Shown here: one piece after another, positions 1 to 7,437 of the stretch | How positions within the stretch are numbered: position 1 is the first letter of the stretch | Layout: each line of letters opens with the position of its first letter | Assembly: GCF_022024115.1 (NCBI RefSeq) | Contig: NZ_CP091792.1 | Location: 2,914,001 to 2,978,000 of the forward strand | DNA: 64,000 nucleotides | Direction of reading: 5' to 3' | Source: Prevotella communis | GTDB lineage: Bacteria; Bacteroidota; Bacteroidia; Bacteroidales; Bacteroidaceae | The notes under the pieces: model-generated | Told to the model about the DNA's origin: nothing | The model's input: the letters and a program-made list of their open reading frames with translations, nothing else | Database searches by the model: none | Translations under genes and position numbers: made by a program

Positions 1-403
1 TGGCTGGTTCAGACTTCCGTCCATTGACCAATATTCCTCACTGCTGCCTCCCGTAGGAGTTTGGACCGTGTCTCAGTTCCAATGTGGGGGACCTTCCTCT
101 CAGAACCCCTACTGATCGTGGGCTTGGTGGGCCGTTACCCCGCCAACAACCTAATCAGACGCATCCCCATCCCTTAGCGGTAAACCTTTGATTCATTTCA
201 GATGTCCTCAACGAATAACATAGAGTATTAATCCGACTTTCGCCGGGCTATCCTCTACTAAGGGGAAGGTTGGATACGCGTTACTCACCCGTGCGCCGGT
301 CGCCGACAAAGAAAGCAAGCTTTCTTCTCGCTGCCCCTCGACTTGCATGTGTTAAGCCTGTAGCTAGCGTTCATCCTGAGCCAGGATCAAACTCTTCATT
401 GTA
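1..403 (-). rRNA. rrs: 16S ribosomal RNA, 5' portion (cut by window edge)
   Basis: The reverse complement carries the universal 16S 5' signature (AGAGTTTGATCCTGGCTCAG at about 376-395) followed by GATGAACGCTAGCTACAGGC, the form typical of Prevotella and relatives. Conserved blocks such as ACTCCTACGGGAGGCAGC lie near position 50. Only the first ~400 nt are present; the rest of the gene and rRNA operon lies to the left of the window. The mature 5' end is placed near 403 and could be off by a few bases. Confidence 0.97.
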
Positions 404-629
404 AAATTTGTATCTTTAAAGTTTTGGTAAAGCAGGAAATACTGCTTTCACAATCTTTTTATATCTGTCTCAGAACGACTATCCAGTATCAAGTTAAGAA
501 TTAAACGGTTTGTTTCTTCTACCCAAGAGCATTTCTGCTCTCGCTTCTTGTACTACTTCTGTCTATGTAAATCTTTCAAAGAACTCTTTCCTATTTCGCT
601 TGTCAGGAGGTGTTCCTGATTTGCGGGTG

Positions 630-660
630 CAAAGGTACGACTTTTTTCTGAACCACCAAA
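630..660 (-). promoter_or_regulatory. rRNA operon promoter (Bacteroidota type)
   Basis: On the minus strand TACCTTTG (637 to 630) is preceded by TTTG (660 to 657) with a 19-bp spacer, which matches the known Bacteroidota sigma-ABfr consensus at both boxes. It points toward the 16S gene, leaving a leader of about 220 nt (404-625). I see no gene in that leader; processing signals are expected there but were not resolved by eye. Confidence 0.85.
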
Positions 661-766
661 ACTTTTCCTATAAAAAATCACTTTTTTCATGCATTTTTTA
701 TGCGCTCTTGATTTATATCAATACACAAAACAACCTTCACCTTATTATATATTATATAGGGAGAGC

Positions 767-931
767 TGTTTTTACACAGAAGGCCATCTGCAAGACGGCA
801 CACCTAACGAACGCCTGCTGGCTCATTATATCTTGGCTCGCACATATGTTGCTATGGACGATGTGCCACAAGCTATAGAGGAACTTCAAAAGGCAACCGC
901 AATGTCCGGCTCATCAAGGGGAACCCGAGAA
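767..931 (+). pseudogene. Decayed TPR-protein fragment
   Basis: In frame 2 the stretch encodes a TPR-like helix pair with the pieces ERLLAHYILARTY and DVPQAIEELQKAT. This resembles the tetratricopeptide region of long regulatory proteins in Prevotella and Bacteroides, where 'LLAHY.LGRTY.D.GD.P.AL..Y..A' is common. No signal peptide, start or downstream domain accompanies it, and the surrounding frame turns into low-complexity AT-rich sequence. It looks like an isolated remnant beside the rRNA promoter. The stretch 404-1056 holds nothing else recognisable. Confidence 0.5.
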
Positions 932-1056
932 ATTCGACAACTTATTGCAAGAACAGAACTAAGACACAATCCATTGATAACAAACAGTTTACACTTGTTT
1001 GTTTATTGTCTGTTTATTCATTGTTTATTGAATATTTAATCTTTCCAGCGTTAAAG

Positions 1057-1088
1057 TTTGGCAGTGAACCTAAAAATAACTACTTTTG
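1057..1088 (+). promoter_or_regulatory. Promoter for secreted protein at 1126
   Basis: TTTG at 1057-1060, a 20-bp spacer and TACTTTTG at 1081-1088 form a full Bacteroidota promoter. Transcription should start at about 1093, exactly at an ATG that opens a four-codon reading frame (1093-1107). Confidence 0.8.
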
Positions 1089-1092
1089 CAAC

Positions 1093-1107
1093 ATGAATAT
1101 CAACTAG
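1093..1107 (+). other. Four-codon mini-ORF in the leader
   Basis: ATG AAT ATC AAC TAG begins 4 nt after the -7 box, so its ATG would be at or next to +1. It precedes the real start at 1126 by 18 nt. It could be a leaderless minigene affecting the next start, or chance. Translation is not shown by the sequence. Confidence 0.3.
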
Positions 1108-1125
1108 AAACTTAAAACAAACATT

Positions 1126-1632
1126 ATGAAAAAAATTATTCTTATGATGACAGTAGCGCTTATGAGTGCTATGCAAGTGAACGCCCAAGAAAAAATATCT
1201 GAAAAAGCCCTCGTTGGTGCATGGATGATGGATTCTATGATTTTTGACAACGGAAACATCATTGTTTGGGGGCTGAAAAGAGGCTACCGCCAATTCAAAT
1301 ATTACGGTCCCAACGGAGAATATGCAGCTGCAGGAATCTCAATAACAAAGACAAGCAGTGGAACAACCGGTCTATCGATTGAGCCTCAAGAGTATGGGGT
1401 GTACACTTTTAAAGACGGTTGGTACTCTGAGATGGGACGAGAAGCCACCAACGACGGAATGAAACTCACAGACAAGACCACCTTCAAAGGAAGATATCAG
1501 AATCATCTGGACGTATGGAAAAGAGCCCATCTCTCTAAAAAGACAGTAAAATACATTGTTGACTGCTGCAAAAAGGATACCATACCAACCAATGTTGAGC
1601 AAGATGTTTTGAAGGAAATGTTTAGCAAATAA
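1126..1632 (+). CDS. Small secreted protein, lipocalin-like/DUF4488-type
   Basis: This is a 168-residue protein with a clear signal peptide (residues 1-20, MKKIILMMTVALMSAMQVNA, cleaved before Q21). The mature part begins with KALVGAWMMDSM, the 'G.W' opening typical of lipocalin-like or DUF4488 proteins of Bacteroidales, and continues as a mostly beta region to about residue 115 with a helical C-terminus. The role is unknown; such proteins are thought to bind small ligands in the periplasm. It has its own promoter and is convergent with the GSCFA gene, so it stands alone. Family assignment is tentative. Confidence 0.75.
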   Translation: MKKIILMMTVALMSAMQVNAQEKISEKALVGAWMMDSMIFDNGNIIVWGLKRGYRQFKYYGPNGEYAAAGISITKTSSGTTGLSIEPQEYGVYTFKDGWYSEMGREATNDGMKLTDKTTFKGRYQNHLDVWKRAHLSKKTVKYIVDCCKKDTIPTNVEQDVLKEMFSK

Positions 1633-1693
1633 AACTTGCGGATATACAACTATTAAGCACCAATATGAGACAGGTGCCAGTCCCCGACCGACT

Positions 1694-1725
1694 ACGGATT
1701 GAGATATATCTTCGCTCAAATCCGT
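1694..1725. terminator. Hairpin between convergent genes
   Basis: ACGGATTGAG at 1694-1703 pairs with CTCAAATCCGT at 1715-1725 (one bulge). It lies between the stop of the 1126 gene and the stop of the GSCFA gene and overlaps the latter's last codons. No clear T-run follows, so termination is an inference from position. Confidence 0.4.
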
Positions 1726-2519
1726 TGCTCACTCTGATAGCGTGCCAGCAAGTCTGCCTCTTGCTGGCGCGTTTTTTCCATAAACTGGCGATAGGTGTCG
1801 CTTTCCGGATGGAAAGGACGGTGGCCCAAAGCCTCCTTGATAGGTTTCCACTCTTGCAGGAACTGCTTGGCGCGCGGACTGAAATAAGCCTCAACAAACC
1901 GCTGCCAGATATACTCTACCGCCTGATCAGACGGATGAAGCATGTCGGGCTGATAGAAACGATAGTCGCGCAGCTCATCGAGGACAATTTCATAAGCAGG
2001 GAAATAAGAGACAAACGGTTTTTCTTTCGTCAGTTGATGAGCTGCTAACTGCAAAGTGGCCTTCGACAACTGACTGCCGTGATAGCCATACTTAGCATAG
2101 CGAATAGGACTGACCGTCAGGACGATGCGCACATCAGGACAGCGACGGTGCAACTCCTCCGCAGCCTGCGACAAGTAATCGACACACTGGTCGATAGTGA
2201 GTTCCTCCTCCTGAAAAAGACGCTGCGGACGCTTCTGACAGTTGTCCACTATCTCGCCCGTCTCCTTAAGGCGATAAACGTGATTGGTGCCCAATGTGAA
2301 GAACGCGATGCGAGGAGCCGCGTCACAACGCTGCACGGTGTGAAGTATCGATGCAGGATTATACATCACACCGAAAGGATTCACCGTGACGGGAAAACGC
2401 TCTTCCTCAAAACGACGCCCTATCTTATCGGCAAAACAAGAACCTACGAAAAGAATAGATTCCAAAGGTTCTATTTGAAAGCCAGGTGCATCAACCTCTA
2501 CAACAGTACGAAATTCCAT
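1716..2519 (-). CDS. GSCFA-domain protein (SGNH-hydrolase-like)
   Basis: A 267-residue protein named by its motif GSCFA at residues 26-30. The Ser sits where the SGNH/GDSL-esterase nucleophile is expected, and a late D-M-L-H-P-S segment could supply the Asp/His pair. GSCFA proteins are common in Bacteroidota; the substrate is not established. No signal peptide is visible, so it is probably cytoplasmic. It starts 1 nt after the fkp stop on the same strand, so the two are almost certainly co-transcribed and translationally coupled. That places it with fucose activation, but a functional link is inference. Confidence 0.85.
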   Translation of the reverse strand: MEFRTVVEVDAPGFQIEPLESILFVGSCFADKIGRRFEEERFPVTVNPFGVMYNPASILHTVQRCDAAPRIAFFTLGTNHVYRLKETGEIVDNCQKRPQRLFQEEELTIDQCVDYLSQAAEELHRRCPDVRIVLTVSPIRYAKYGYHGSQLSKATLQLAAHQLTKEKPFVSYFPAYEIVLDELRDYRFYQPDMLHPSDQAVEYIWQRFVEAYFSPRAKQFLQEWKPIKEALGHRPFHPESDTYRQFMEKTRQQEADLLARYQSEQRI

Positions 2520-2520
2520 C

Positions 2521-5250
2521 TCAACTTCTACTTATTTGTAAACCATTAAGAGATAATGACATATCCACAAATCTGGCATTCGAGCTCAACCTGTTTCCCG
2601 TCAGAATCCTACGGATACGTGCTGCAGCCTCAGGACTTTTTGCCACCATATAAAGATAGCCACCACCGCCAGCACCAGGTAATTTATAGCCCAGACAGAG
2701 ATCATCTATCAGATCCGTGAGCTGACGTACCTGAGCAGGGTTGGTGCCGCTATCGAGCAACTGATTCTGTTCCCATGTGCGACGGACAAGCGTGCCCATC
2801 TGAACAAAATCCTGACGCTGAATAGCATCATACATCATCATGGTGTGCTCCTTCATCTGACGCAACAAACGCAGTTGTTCCCCATTATTCAGGAACATGC
2901 GGCGAACAATCTCCGCCAAGATATGCTTGGCAGTACGCGTGATGCCGGTATAATAAAGCAGATGGCACTGTTGATACTCTGGCTGCACATAGAGATCGGT
3001 AGGCAACCAGCGAGCCAAAGGAGCCTGATCAAATCCACTCTGGGTTTGCAGCAGTTTTACGCCACCCAACACGCCACCAAACTGATCTTGCCAGCCACCA
3101 CCCGTGGTCAGCAACTGCTCCAGCACCAGCGTACGACGTCCTATCTCGTTCTTGTCCCATGCCAAACTACAGAAATCACTCACCGCCCCAAGCACTGTTG
3201 CCGCCAGGATACTACTGGTACCCAGTCCGCTACCAGCAGGAATAGCCGACAACAAGGTCAGTTCGATACCGCAACCAAAGGCCTCCAACTGCGCTTTGAG
3301 CGACGGATAACGATTCACGGAGAACTGAGGCAGGAAACCAGCCAAGGCCAGTGCAGCCTTAGGAATAGAGAAAGGCGATCCCACCCTATTAAACTGTTGT
3401 AGTTGTTCGTATGTCTCCACAACCTCAGAGGCGCCCAGGTCAATACTTCTCAAGACAATACGTGGTTCTGCGCACGGTTTCACATAAGTCTGAAGAGGCG
3501 GCTGACCATTCAGTTCAATAGCCAGATTGACCACATTACCACCTTCCAGCAAGCAATACGGAGGCGTGTCGGTCCAACCACCAGCAATATCAATGCGCAC
3601 AGGACTACGTCCCCAGACTATCTGATCTTGCATGACAGACATCTGCGGCTGCTGCGGTTCTGCTAACACGCGCTCTGTAAGTCCTTGACGCAACAGTCCG
3701 AAAGCCTCATCACTATGTCCACGAAACATGGCATCATGAATACGCACCATCAACGGCGCGTCATCCTCTAACGGTGCAGGCATGGGGATGCCATAACGTT
3801 TGAATTCATGGGCAGCATCATCCAGGTCCAACTGATAGAACACGCTATGGTGCCAGTTACGGGCAATGGCAGACCAATTTGTCTTCCGGAAATCAACACG
3901 CTGTTCAAACAGACGAGCCAAGTTGGCCTCTGCAGATATCTCCTCCGCAGAGAAGAGGGCGGAGGGATGAGGGATGATGTCTGATGGATGAGGGCTGAGG
4001 TTTGCCTGCAACCACGGTTCAATCTCGTTATAAGCAAGAACAGGGAACTGCTTGCGCTGCTGTTCGGCACCATCGAACCTATCATCTATATGATAAAGAC
4101 GCACAGCAAAACGGTCGCCACCAATAGGTACAACATCCAGACACTGTCCGGGAGCAAGCGTTATCTGCCAGTCATTTCGAGGTACACCCGTGACAATATT
4201 CTCAGATGTCAGCTTCCATCTTTTTCCGATATGACTGTTCTCTATCCATATATTCTGGTTCTCAGCCGAGAAAGAAACATCAAGCAACGCATTCTGCACA
4301 AAGATAGACGGATGTGGTTTAAGGTCGTGGTGCATAATCTGACGCTGGTCACAGACAAGATTCTGCAAGACAACCGTAGAAGATATCATTTCACGAGAAG
4401 TACCAAAATGATAGAACTCTCCACCAGCTAAAGGCACAACAGCTACAGAAAGAGACTTAATTTCTGCATCATCAATCAGCGGTTCCGTACCCAACGAGCG
4501 ACCGAAATCAGAATAGAGATCATAGTATTTTATTTGAGAGTTAGCGCTAGCATCCCCCTCCATACATCTATTCATCAGCAAACGTATCGCCCTGTCACTC
4601 AGAATCCAGACACCAATATCCGTCAGGTAATAATGATCCTTCTGGAGCTGATGCAGCTCCTCGACACTGGGCTTCTGCAACATCTGTTTTAGCACCTGGG
4701 GCGTGCGGCGATCGCTCACAAACACGCCATGATTCTTTGCCACACTGGCATCGAGCCAAAGGCCATAGACCACTACATCAGCCTGAGGCACCGGTCCCAC
4801 CGGCTGACTGGTACGAATCAGTACATCACCACTGACAATCATTGTATTCAACCCCTTCGGGGTCATATTCATCATCTGCTCATAAAGAGGCAGTTGAAGC
4901 GACATCAAATCTTGCGACAAACGCTGTCCACGCTCCCATCGGAATACGGGGATTGGCGTCAGAATCTTTCCCGACGGCGCATACGAAGGCAAGCGACGAC
5001 TCTGTCCGCCTGCATGAAGCAGAATACGCTTTTCACTGGAAAGCCATTCATCGAATTGCGCTTTGCGAGACTGTCTGAAAGCCTCCATGAGCAACCATGC
5101 AGAACCGCCCCCACTGCCTATGCGATGACCTTCAGGGTCACAAGTGCAGAAATACTCCTCTTCGGACAATTCAGTTATCTGGTGAAATATAGTACCCCCC
5201 TTTTCACCTTTTCTGACGAGGTTGGGAGGCAAAGAAAGCAATTTCTTCAT
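2521..5250 (-). CDS. fkp: Bifunctional L-fucokinase / fucose-1-phosphate guanylyltransferase
   Basis: A 909-residue fusion matching Bacteroides Fkp (about 950 aa). The N-terminal half is a sugar-nucleotidyltransferase-like domain with AGGQSRRLP and GKILTPIPV near residues 80-102. The C-terminal half is a GHMP kinase with PAGSGLGTSS, GGGWQDQFGG and KLPGAGGGGY. It converts free L-fucose to fucose-1-phosphate and then GDP-fucose in the cytoplasm, feeding surface glycan fucosylation. It is divergent from fucP, the importer, giving a complete salvage route. The interdomain linker around residues 416-433 is encoded by a GGGATGAGG-type repeat (3951-4001), giving a His/Pro/Ser-rich stretch that looks like a repeat insertion. 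Confidence 0.95.
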   Translation of the reverse strand: MKKLLSLPPNLVRKGEKGGTIFHQITELSEEEYFCTCDPEGHRIGSGGGSAWLLMEAFRQSRKAQFDEWLSSEKRILLHAGGQSRRLPSYAPSGKILTPIPVFRWERGQRLSQDLMSLQLPLYEQMMNMTPKGLNTMIVSGDVLIRTSQPVGPVPQADVVVYGLWLDASVAKNHGVFVSDRRTPQVLKQMLQKPSVEELHQLQKDHYYLTDIGVWILSDRAIRLLMNRCMEGDASANSQIKYYDLYSDFGRSLGTEPLIDDAEIKSLSVAVVPLAGGEFYHFGTSREMISSTVVLQNLVCDQRQIMHHDLKPHPSIFVQNALLDVSFSAENQNIWIENSHIGKRWKLTSENIVTGVPRNDWQITLAPGQCLDVVPIGGDRFAVRLYHIDDRFDGAEQQRKQFPVLAYNEIEPWLQANLSPHPSDIIPHPSALFSAEEISAEANLARLFEQRVDFRKTNWSAIARNWHHSVFYQLDLDDAAHEFKRYGIPMPAPLEDDAPLMVRIHDAMFRGHSDEAFGLLRQGLTERVLAEPQQPQMSVMQDQIVWGRSPVRIDIAGGWTDTPPYCLLEGGNVVNLAIELNGQPPLQTYVKPCAEPRIVLRSIDLGASEVVETYEQLQQFNRVGSPFSIPKAALALAGFLPQFSVNRYPSLKAQLEAFGCGIELTLLSAIPAGSGLGTSSILAATVLGAVSDFCSLAWDKNEIGRRTLVLEQLLTTGGGWQDQFGGVLGGVKLLQTQSGFDQAPLARWLPTDLYVQPEYQQCHLLYYTGITRTAKHILAEIVRRMFLNNGEQLRLLRQMKEHTMMMYDAIQRQDFVQMGTLVRRTWEQNQLLDSGTNPAQVRQLTDLIDDLCLGYKLPGAGGGGYLYMVAKSPEAAARIRRILTGNRLSSNARFVDMSLSLNGLQISRS
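3951..4001. repeat. GATGAGG-type low-complexity repeat inside fkp
   Basis: The plus strand reads as degenerate copies of GGGATGAGG (ggagggatgagggatgatg, then ggatgagggctgagg). Strings of this type are familiar from intergenic DNA of Prevotella and Bacteroides. Here it is in frame and encodes SPHPSDIIPHPSALFS on the minus strand between the two enzyme domains. Confidence 0.6.
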
Positions 5251-5274
5251 TTCCGTTTTTTAATTATTTGCCTG

Positions 5275-5282
5275 CAAATTTA
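5275..5282 (-). promoter_or_regulatory. -7 box upstream of fkp
   Basis: TAAATTTG on the minus strand, 24 nt before the fkp ATG, fits TAnnTTTG. No TTTG lies at the expected -33 distance, so it is a half-match only. Confidence 0.5.
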
Positions 5283-5324
5283 AATAAAAAAACGCAAAGA
5301 AGCAGATAAATAAAAAAAATAATG

Positions 5325-5332
5325 TAATTTTG
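5325..5332 (+). promoter_or_regulatory. -7 box upstream of fucP
   Basis: TAATTTTG, 28 nt before the fucP ATG, fits TAnnTTTG; the -33 box is not recognisable. With the fkp box it leaves about 40 bp of divergent control region in which I could not identify an operator. Confidence 0.55.
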
Positions 5333-5360
5333 CACCATTATTAAATAACTAAAAGCTAAA

Positions 5361-6695
5361 ATGGAAGTAAAGATACTCACGAAAAACGGCATCAACTTTC
5401 TGATACCATTCATACTGATTACCAGTTGTTTCGCCTTATGGGGCTTTGCTAATGACATGACAGGCCCTATTGTGAAGGCCTTCTCCAAGATTTTCCGCAT
5501 GAGCGTAACGGAAGGTGCACTGGTACAGGTAGCCTTCTACTTAGGTTATTTCGCCATGGCCTTTCCCGCTGCCATGTTTATTCAGCGCTACTCCTTTAAA
5601 GCCGGTGTACTGGTAGGTTTGTCGCTCTTTGCCATAGGCTCATTCATGTTTTTTCCTGCCAAAATGACAGGTATGTACTACCCGTTCCTGTTGGCCTATT
5701 TCATCCTGACATGCGGTCTTTCATTCCTGGAAACGTCGTGCAACCCCTATATCTACTGCATGGGTAGCGAGGATACTGCCACCCAACGACTGAACCTGGC
5801 ACAGGCATTCAACCCCATAGGGGCACTGATGGGTATGTATATCGCCATGGAGTTCGTACAAAGCAAGATGAGTCCGATGACCACAGAACAGCGTGCCATT
5901 TTGCCAGACACACAGTTTAACATCCTGAAAGACAACGACCTAAGCGTACTTATTGGCCCATACCTCGGACTGGGAGCAGCCTGCATCTTCCTGTTGGTAC
6001 TTATCCGACTGACAAAGATGCCAAAAGCCACCGACACCCGCGTAAACAAAAGCATCGTAAGAGCCTTCAAAGAACTGCTTCACATAGCCAACTATCGCGA
6101 AGGTATCATCGCCCAGTTCTTCTACGTAGGAGCCCAGGTATCATGCTGGACCTTTATCATACAATACGGCACACGCGTATTCATGGAAGAAGGCATGGAC
6201 GAGAAAAGTGCAGAAATCCTGTCACAGAAATACAACATCATTGCCATGGTGTTCTTCACCGTCAGCCGATTCATATGCACCTGGTTCCTGAAATACATAC
6301 CAGCAGGCAGACTATTATCCATATTAGCCATATCGGCCATCGGACTTACAATAGGTGCCATCCTATTCCCCGACCGCAACGGCATCTACTGTCTGGTTGG
6401 CATCTCCGCCTGCATGTCACTGATGTTTCCAACCATCTACGGCATTGCGCTACGCCACGTTGGCGACAACGTCAAGTTTGCCGGTGCCGGACTTATCATG
6501 GCCATCCTGGGCGGATCAGTCTTTCCACCACTCCAGGCCCTCATCATTGACTCTGGCATCACCATCATGGACATTTCCGCTACAAACCTTTCGTTTACTA
6601 TCCCCTTAATCAGTTTCATTGTGATAGCCATCTATGGACACAGGGCATATATCCGCCATTACATCCTGAGTCCTGACGCAGAAGACCATGTTTAA
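5361..6695 (+). CDS. fucP: L-fucose:H+ symporter (MFS)
   Basis: A 444-residue hydrophobic protein with about 12 membrane helices, opening with FLIPFILITSCFALWGFAND, the characteristic FucP start in which the N-terminal helix contains the sugar-site region. GLSFLETSCNPYI and NLAQAFNPIGA are also typical of the FucP/GlcNAc-permease branch of the major facilitator superfamily. It imports L-fucose with protons across the inner membrane and supplies the adjacent divergent fkp. A bidirectional terminator follows. Confidence 0.92.
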   Translation: MEVKILTKNGINFLIPFILITSCFALWGFANDMTGPIVKAFSKIFRMSVTEGALVQVAFYLGYFAMAFPAAMFIQRYSFKAGVLVGLSLFAIGSFMFFPAKMTGMYYPFLLAYFILTCGLSFLETSCNPYIYCMGSEDTATQRLNLAQAFNPIGALMGMYIAMEFVQSKMSPMTTEQRAILPDTQFNILKDNDLSVLIGPYLGLGAACIFLLVLIRLTKMPKATDTRVNKSIVRAFKELLHIANYREGIIAQFFYVGAQVSCWTFIIQYGTRVFMEEGMDEKSAEILSQKYNIIAMVFFTVSRFICTWFLKYIPAGRLLSILAISAIGLTIGAILFPDRNGIYCLVGISACMSLMFPTIYGIALRHVGDNVKFAGAGLIMAILGGSVFPPLQALIIDSGITIMDISATNLSFTIPLISFIVIAIYGHRAYIRHYILSPDAEDHV

Positions 6696-6726
6696 GGAGA
6701 ATACTCAAAGTTAAATACAAAGAAAA

Positions 6727-6747
6727 AGCCTGTGAAATTCACAGGCT
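6727..6747. terminator. Bidirectional terminator fucP / trxA operon
   Basis: AGCCTGTGAA (6727-6736) and TTCACAGGCT (6738-6747) form a 10-bp perfect stem flanked by A-rich sequence on the left and TATTTTCTT on the right, so it can serve both convergent transcripts. Confidence 0.85.
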
Positions 6748-7059
6748 ATTTTCTTGATAATCCAAATCAGCTTCTACGACGAAACGGACTTCATCGGGAT
6801 CGAGGTGGGACAGTTTTTCTTTCTCTGCCTGTTTGCACAGATAGCCAGCCACATCATCGATATCGACATCCACCTCGTCATCATCAGACTCCAGGATACC
6901 ACTCTCATAGAAATAGGTAGCGATGGTGTCAAGCATCCACACCAGTTGGTCGTCGGTATACAATTCCTTCAAGTCGCTGGGCAGCTGCTCACGGATAAAC
7001 GCTATCTCGCGCTTATTCTCCTCCTGATCCTGTAGCAGTTCTTCGTCAAAAGTTGCCAT
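6739..7059 (-). CDS. Conserved acidic hypothetical protein
   Basis: A 106-residue, strongly acidic protein (SDDDEVDVDIDD around residues 58-69) without signal peptide or membrane helix, so probably cytoplasmic. It begins 2 nt after the trxA stop and is the last gene of the dnaE-trxA run. I recognise it only as a small conserved protein of Bacteroidales and assign no function. Its last codons overlap the terminator stem. Confidence 0.75.
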   Translation of the reverse strand: MATFDEELLQDQEENKREIAFIREQLPSDLKELYTDDQLVWMLDTIATYFYESGILESDDDEVDVDIDDVAGYLCKQAEKEKLSHLDPDEVRFVVEADLDYQENSL

Positions 7060-7061
7060 AA

Positions 7062-7376
7062 TCAGAGCATTGCTTCAATTTTCTCAATGAACTTATCCTT
7101 AGACTGGGCGCCCACGACCTTATCTACCTGAACACCACCTTTAAAGAACAAGATAGTAGGGATATTGCGGATACCGAACTCTGCAGCCAGATCCTCATTC
7201 TCCTCTACGTCGCACTTACCAACAACGATCTTTCCATCGTATTTTTCTGCCAGTTCAGAAAGGATTGGAGACACCATACGGCAGGGACCACACCATGTAG
7301 CCCAGAAATCCAATACCAGGGGCAGATTACCATTCTTCAGAGACTCAAAGTTCTCATTTGTTACTTGTACTTCCAT
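7062..7376 (-). CDS. trxA: Thioredoxin
   Basis: A 104-residue classical thioredoxin with WATWCGPCRM (Cys29 and Cys32) and the cis-Pro segment RNIPTILFF. It is a cytoplasmic dithiol reductant for enzymes such as ribonucleotide reductase and, downstream in this genome, probably MsrA. It lies 61 bp after dnaE on the same strand; no consensus promoter is clear in the gap, so transcription may come from the dnaE promoter. Confidence 0.97.
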   Translation of the reverse strand: MEVQVTNENFESLKNGNLPLVLDFWATWCGPCRMVSPILSELAEKYDGKIVVGKCDVEENEDLAAEFGIRNIPTILFFKGGVQVDKVVGAQSKDKFIEKIEAML

Positions 7377-7437
7377 ATACTTTAGTTTTTATTTAGGGTT
7401 ATTATGTGTCAATATCAACCATGCAAACACCGTGCCA

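Noticed and set aside
510..878. 122-residue plus-strand ORF in the rRNA leader/promoter region
   Set aside because: It covers the rRNA promoter on the other strand and has no recognisable sequence.
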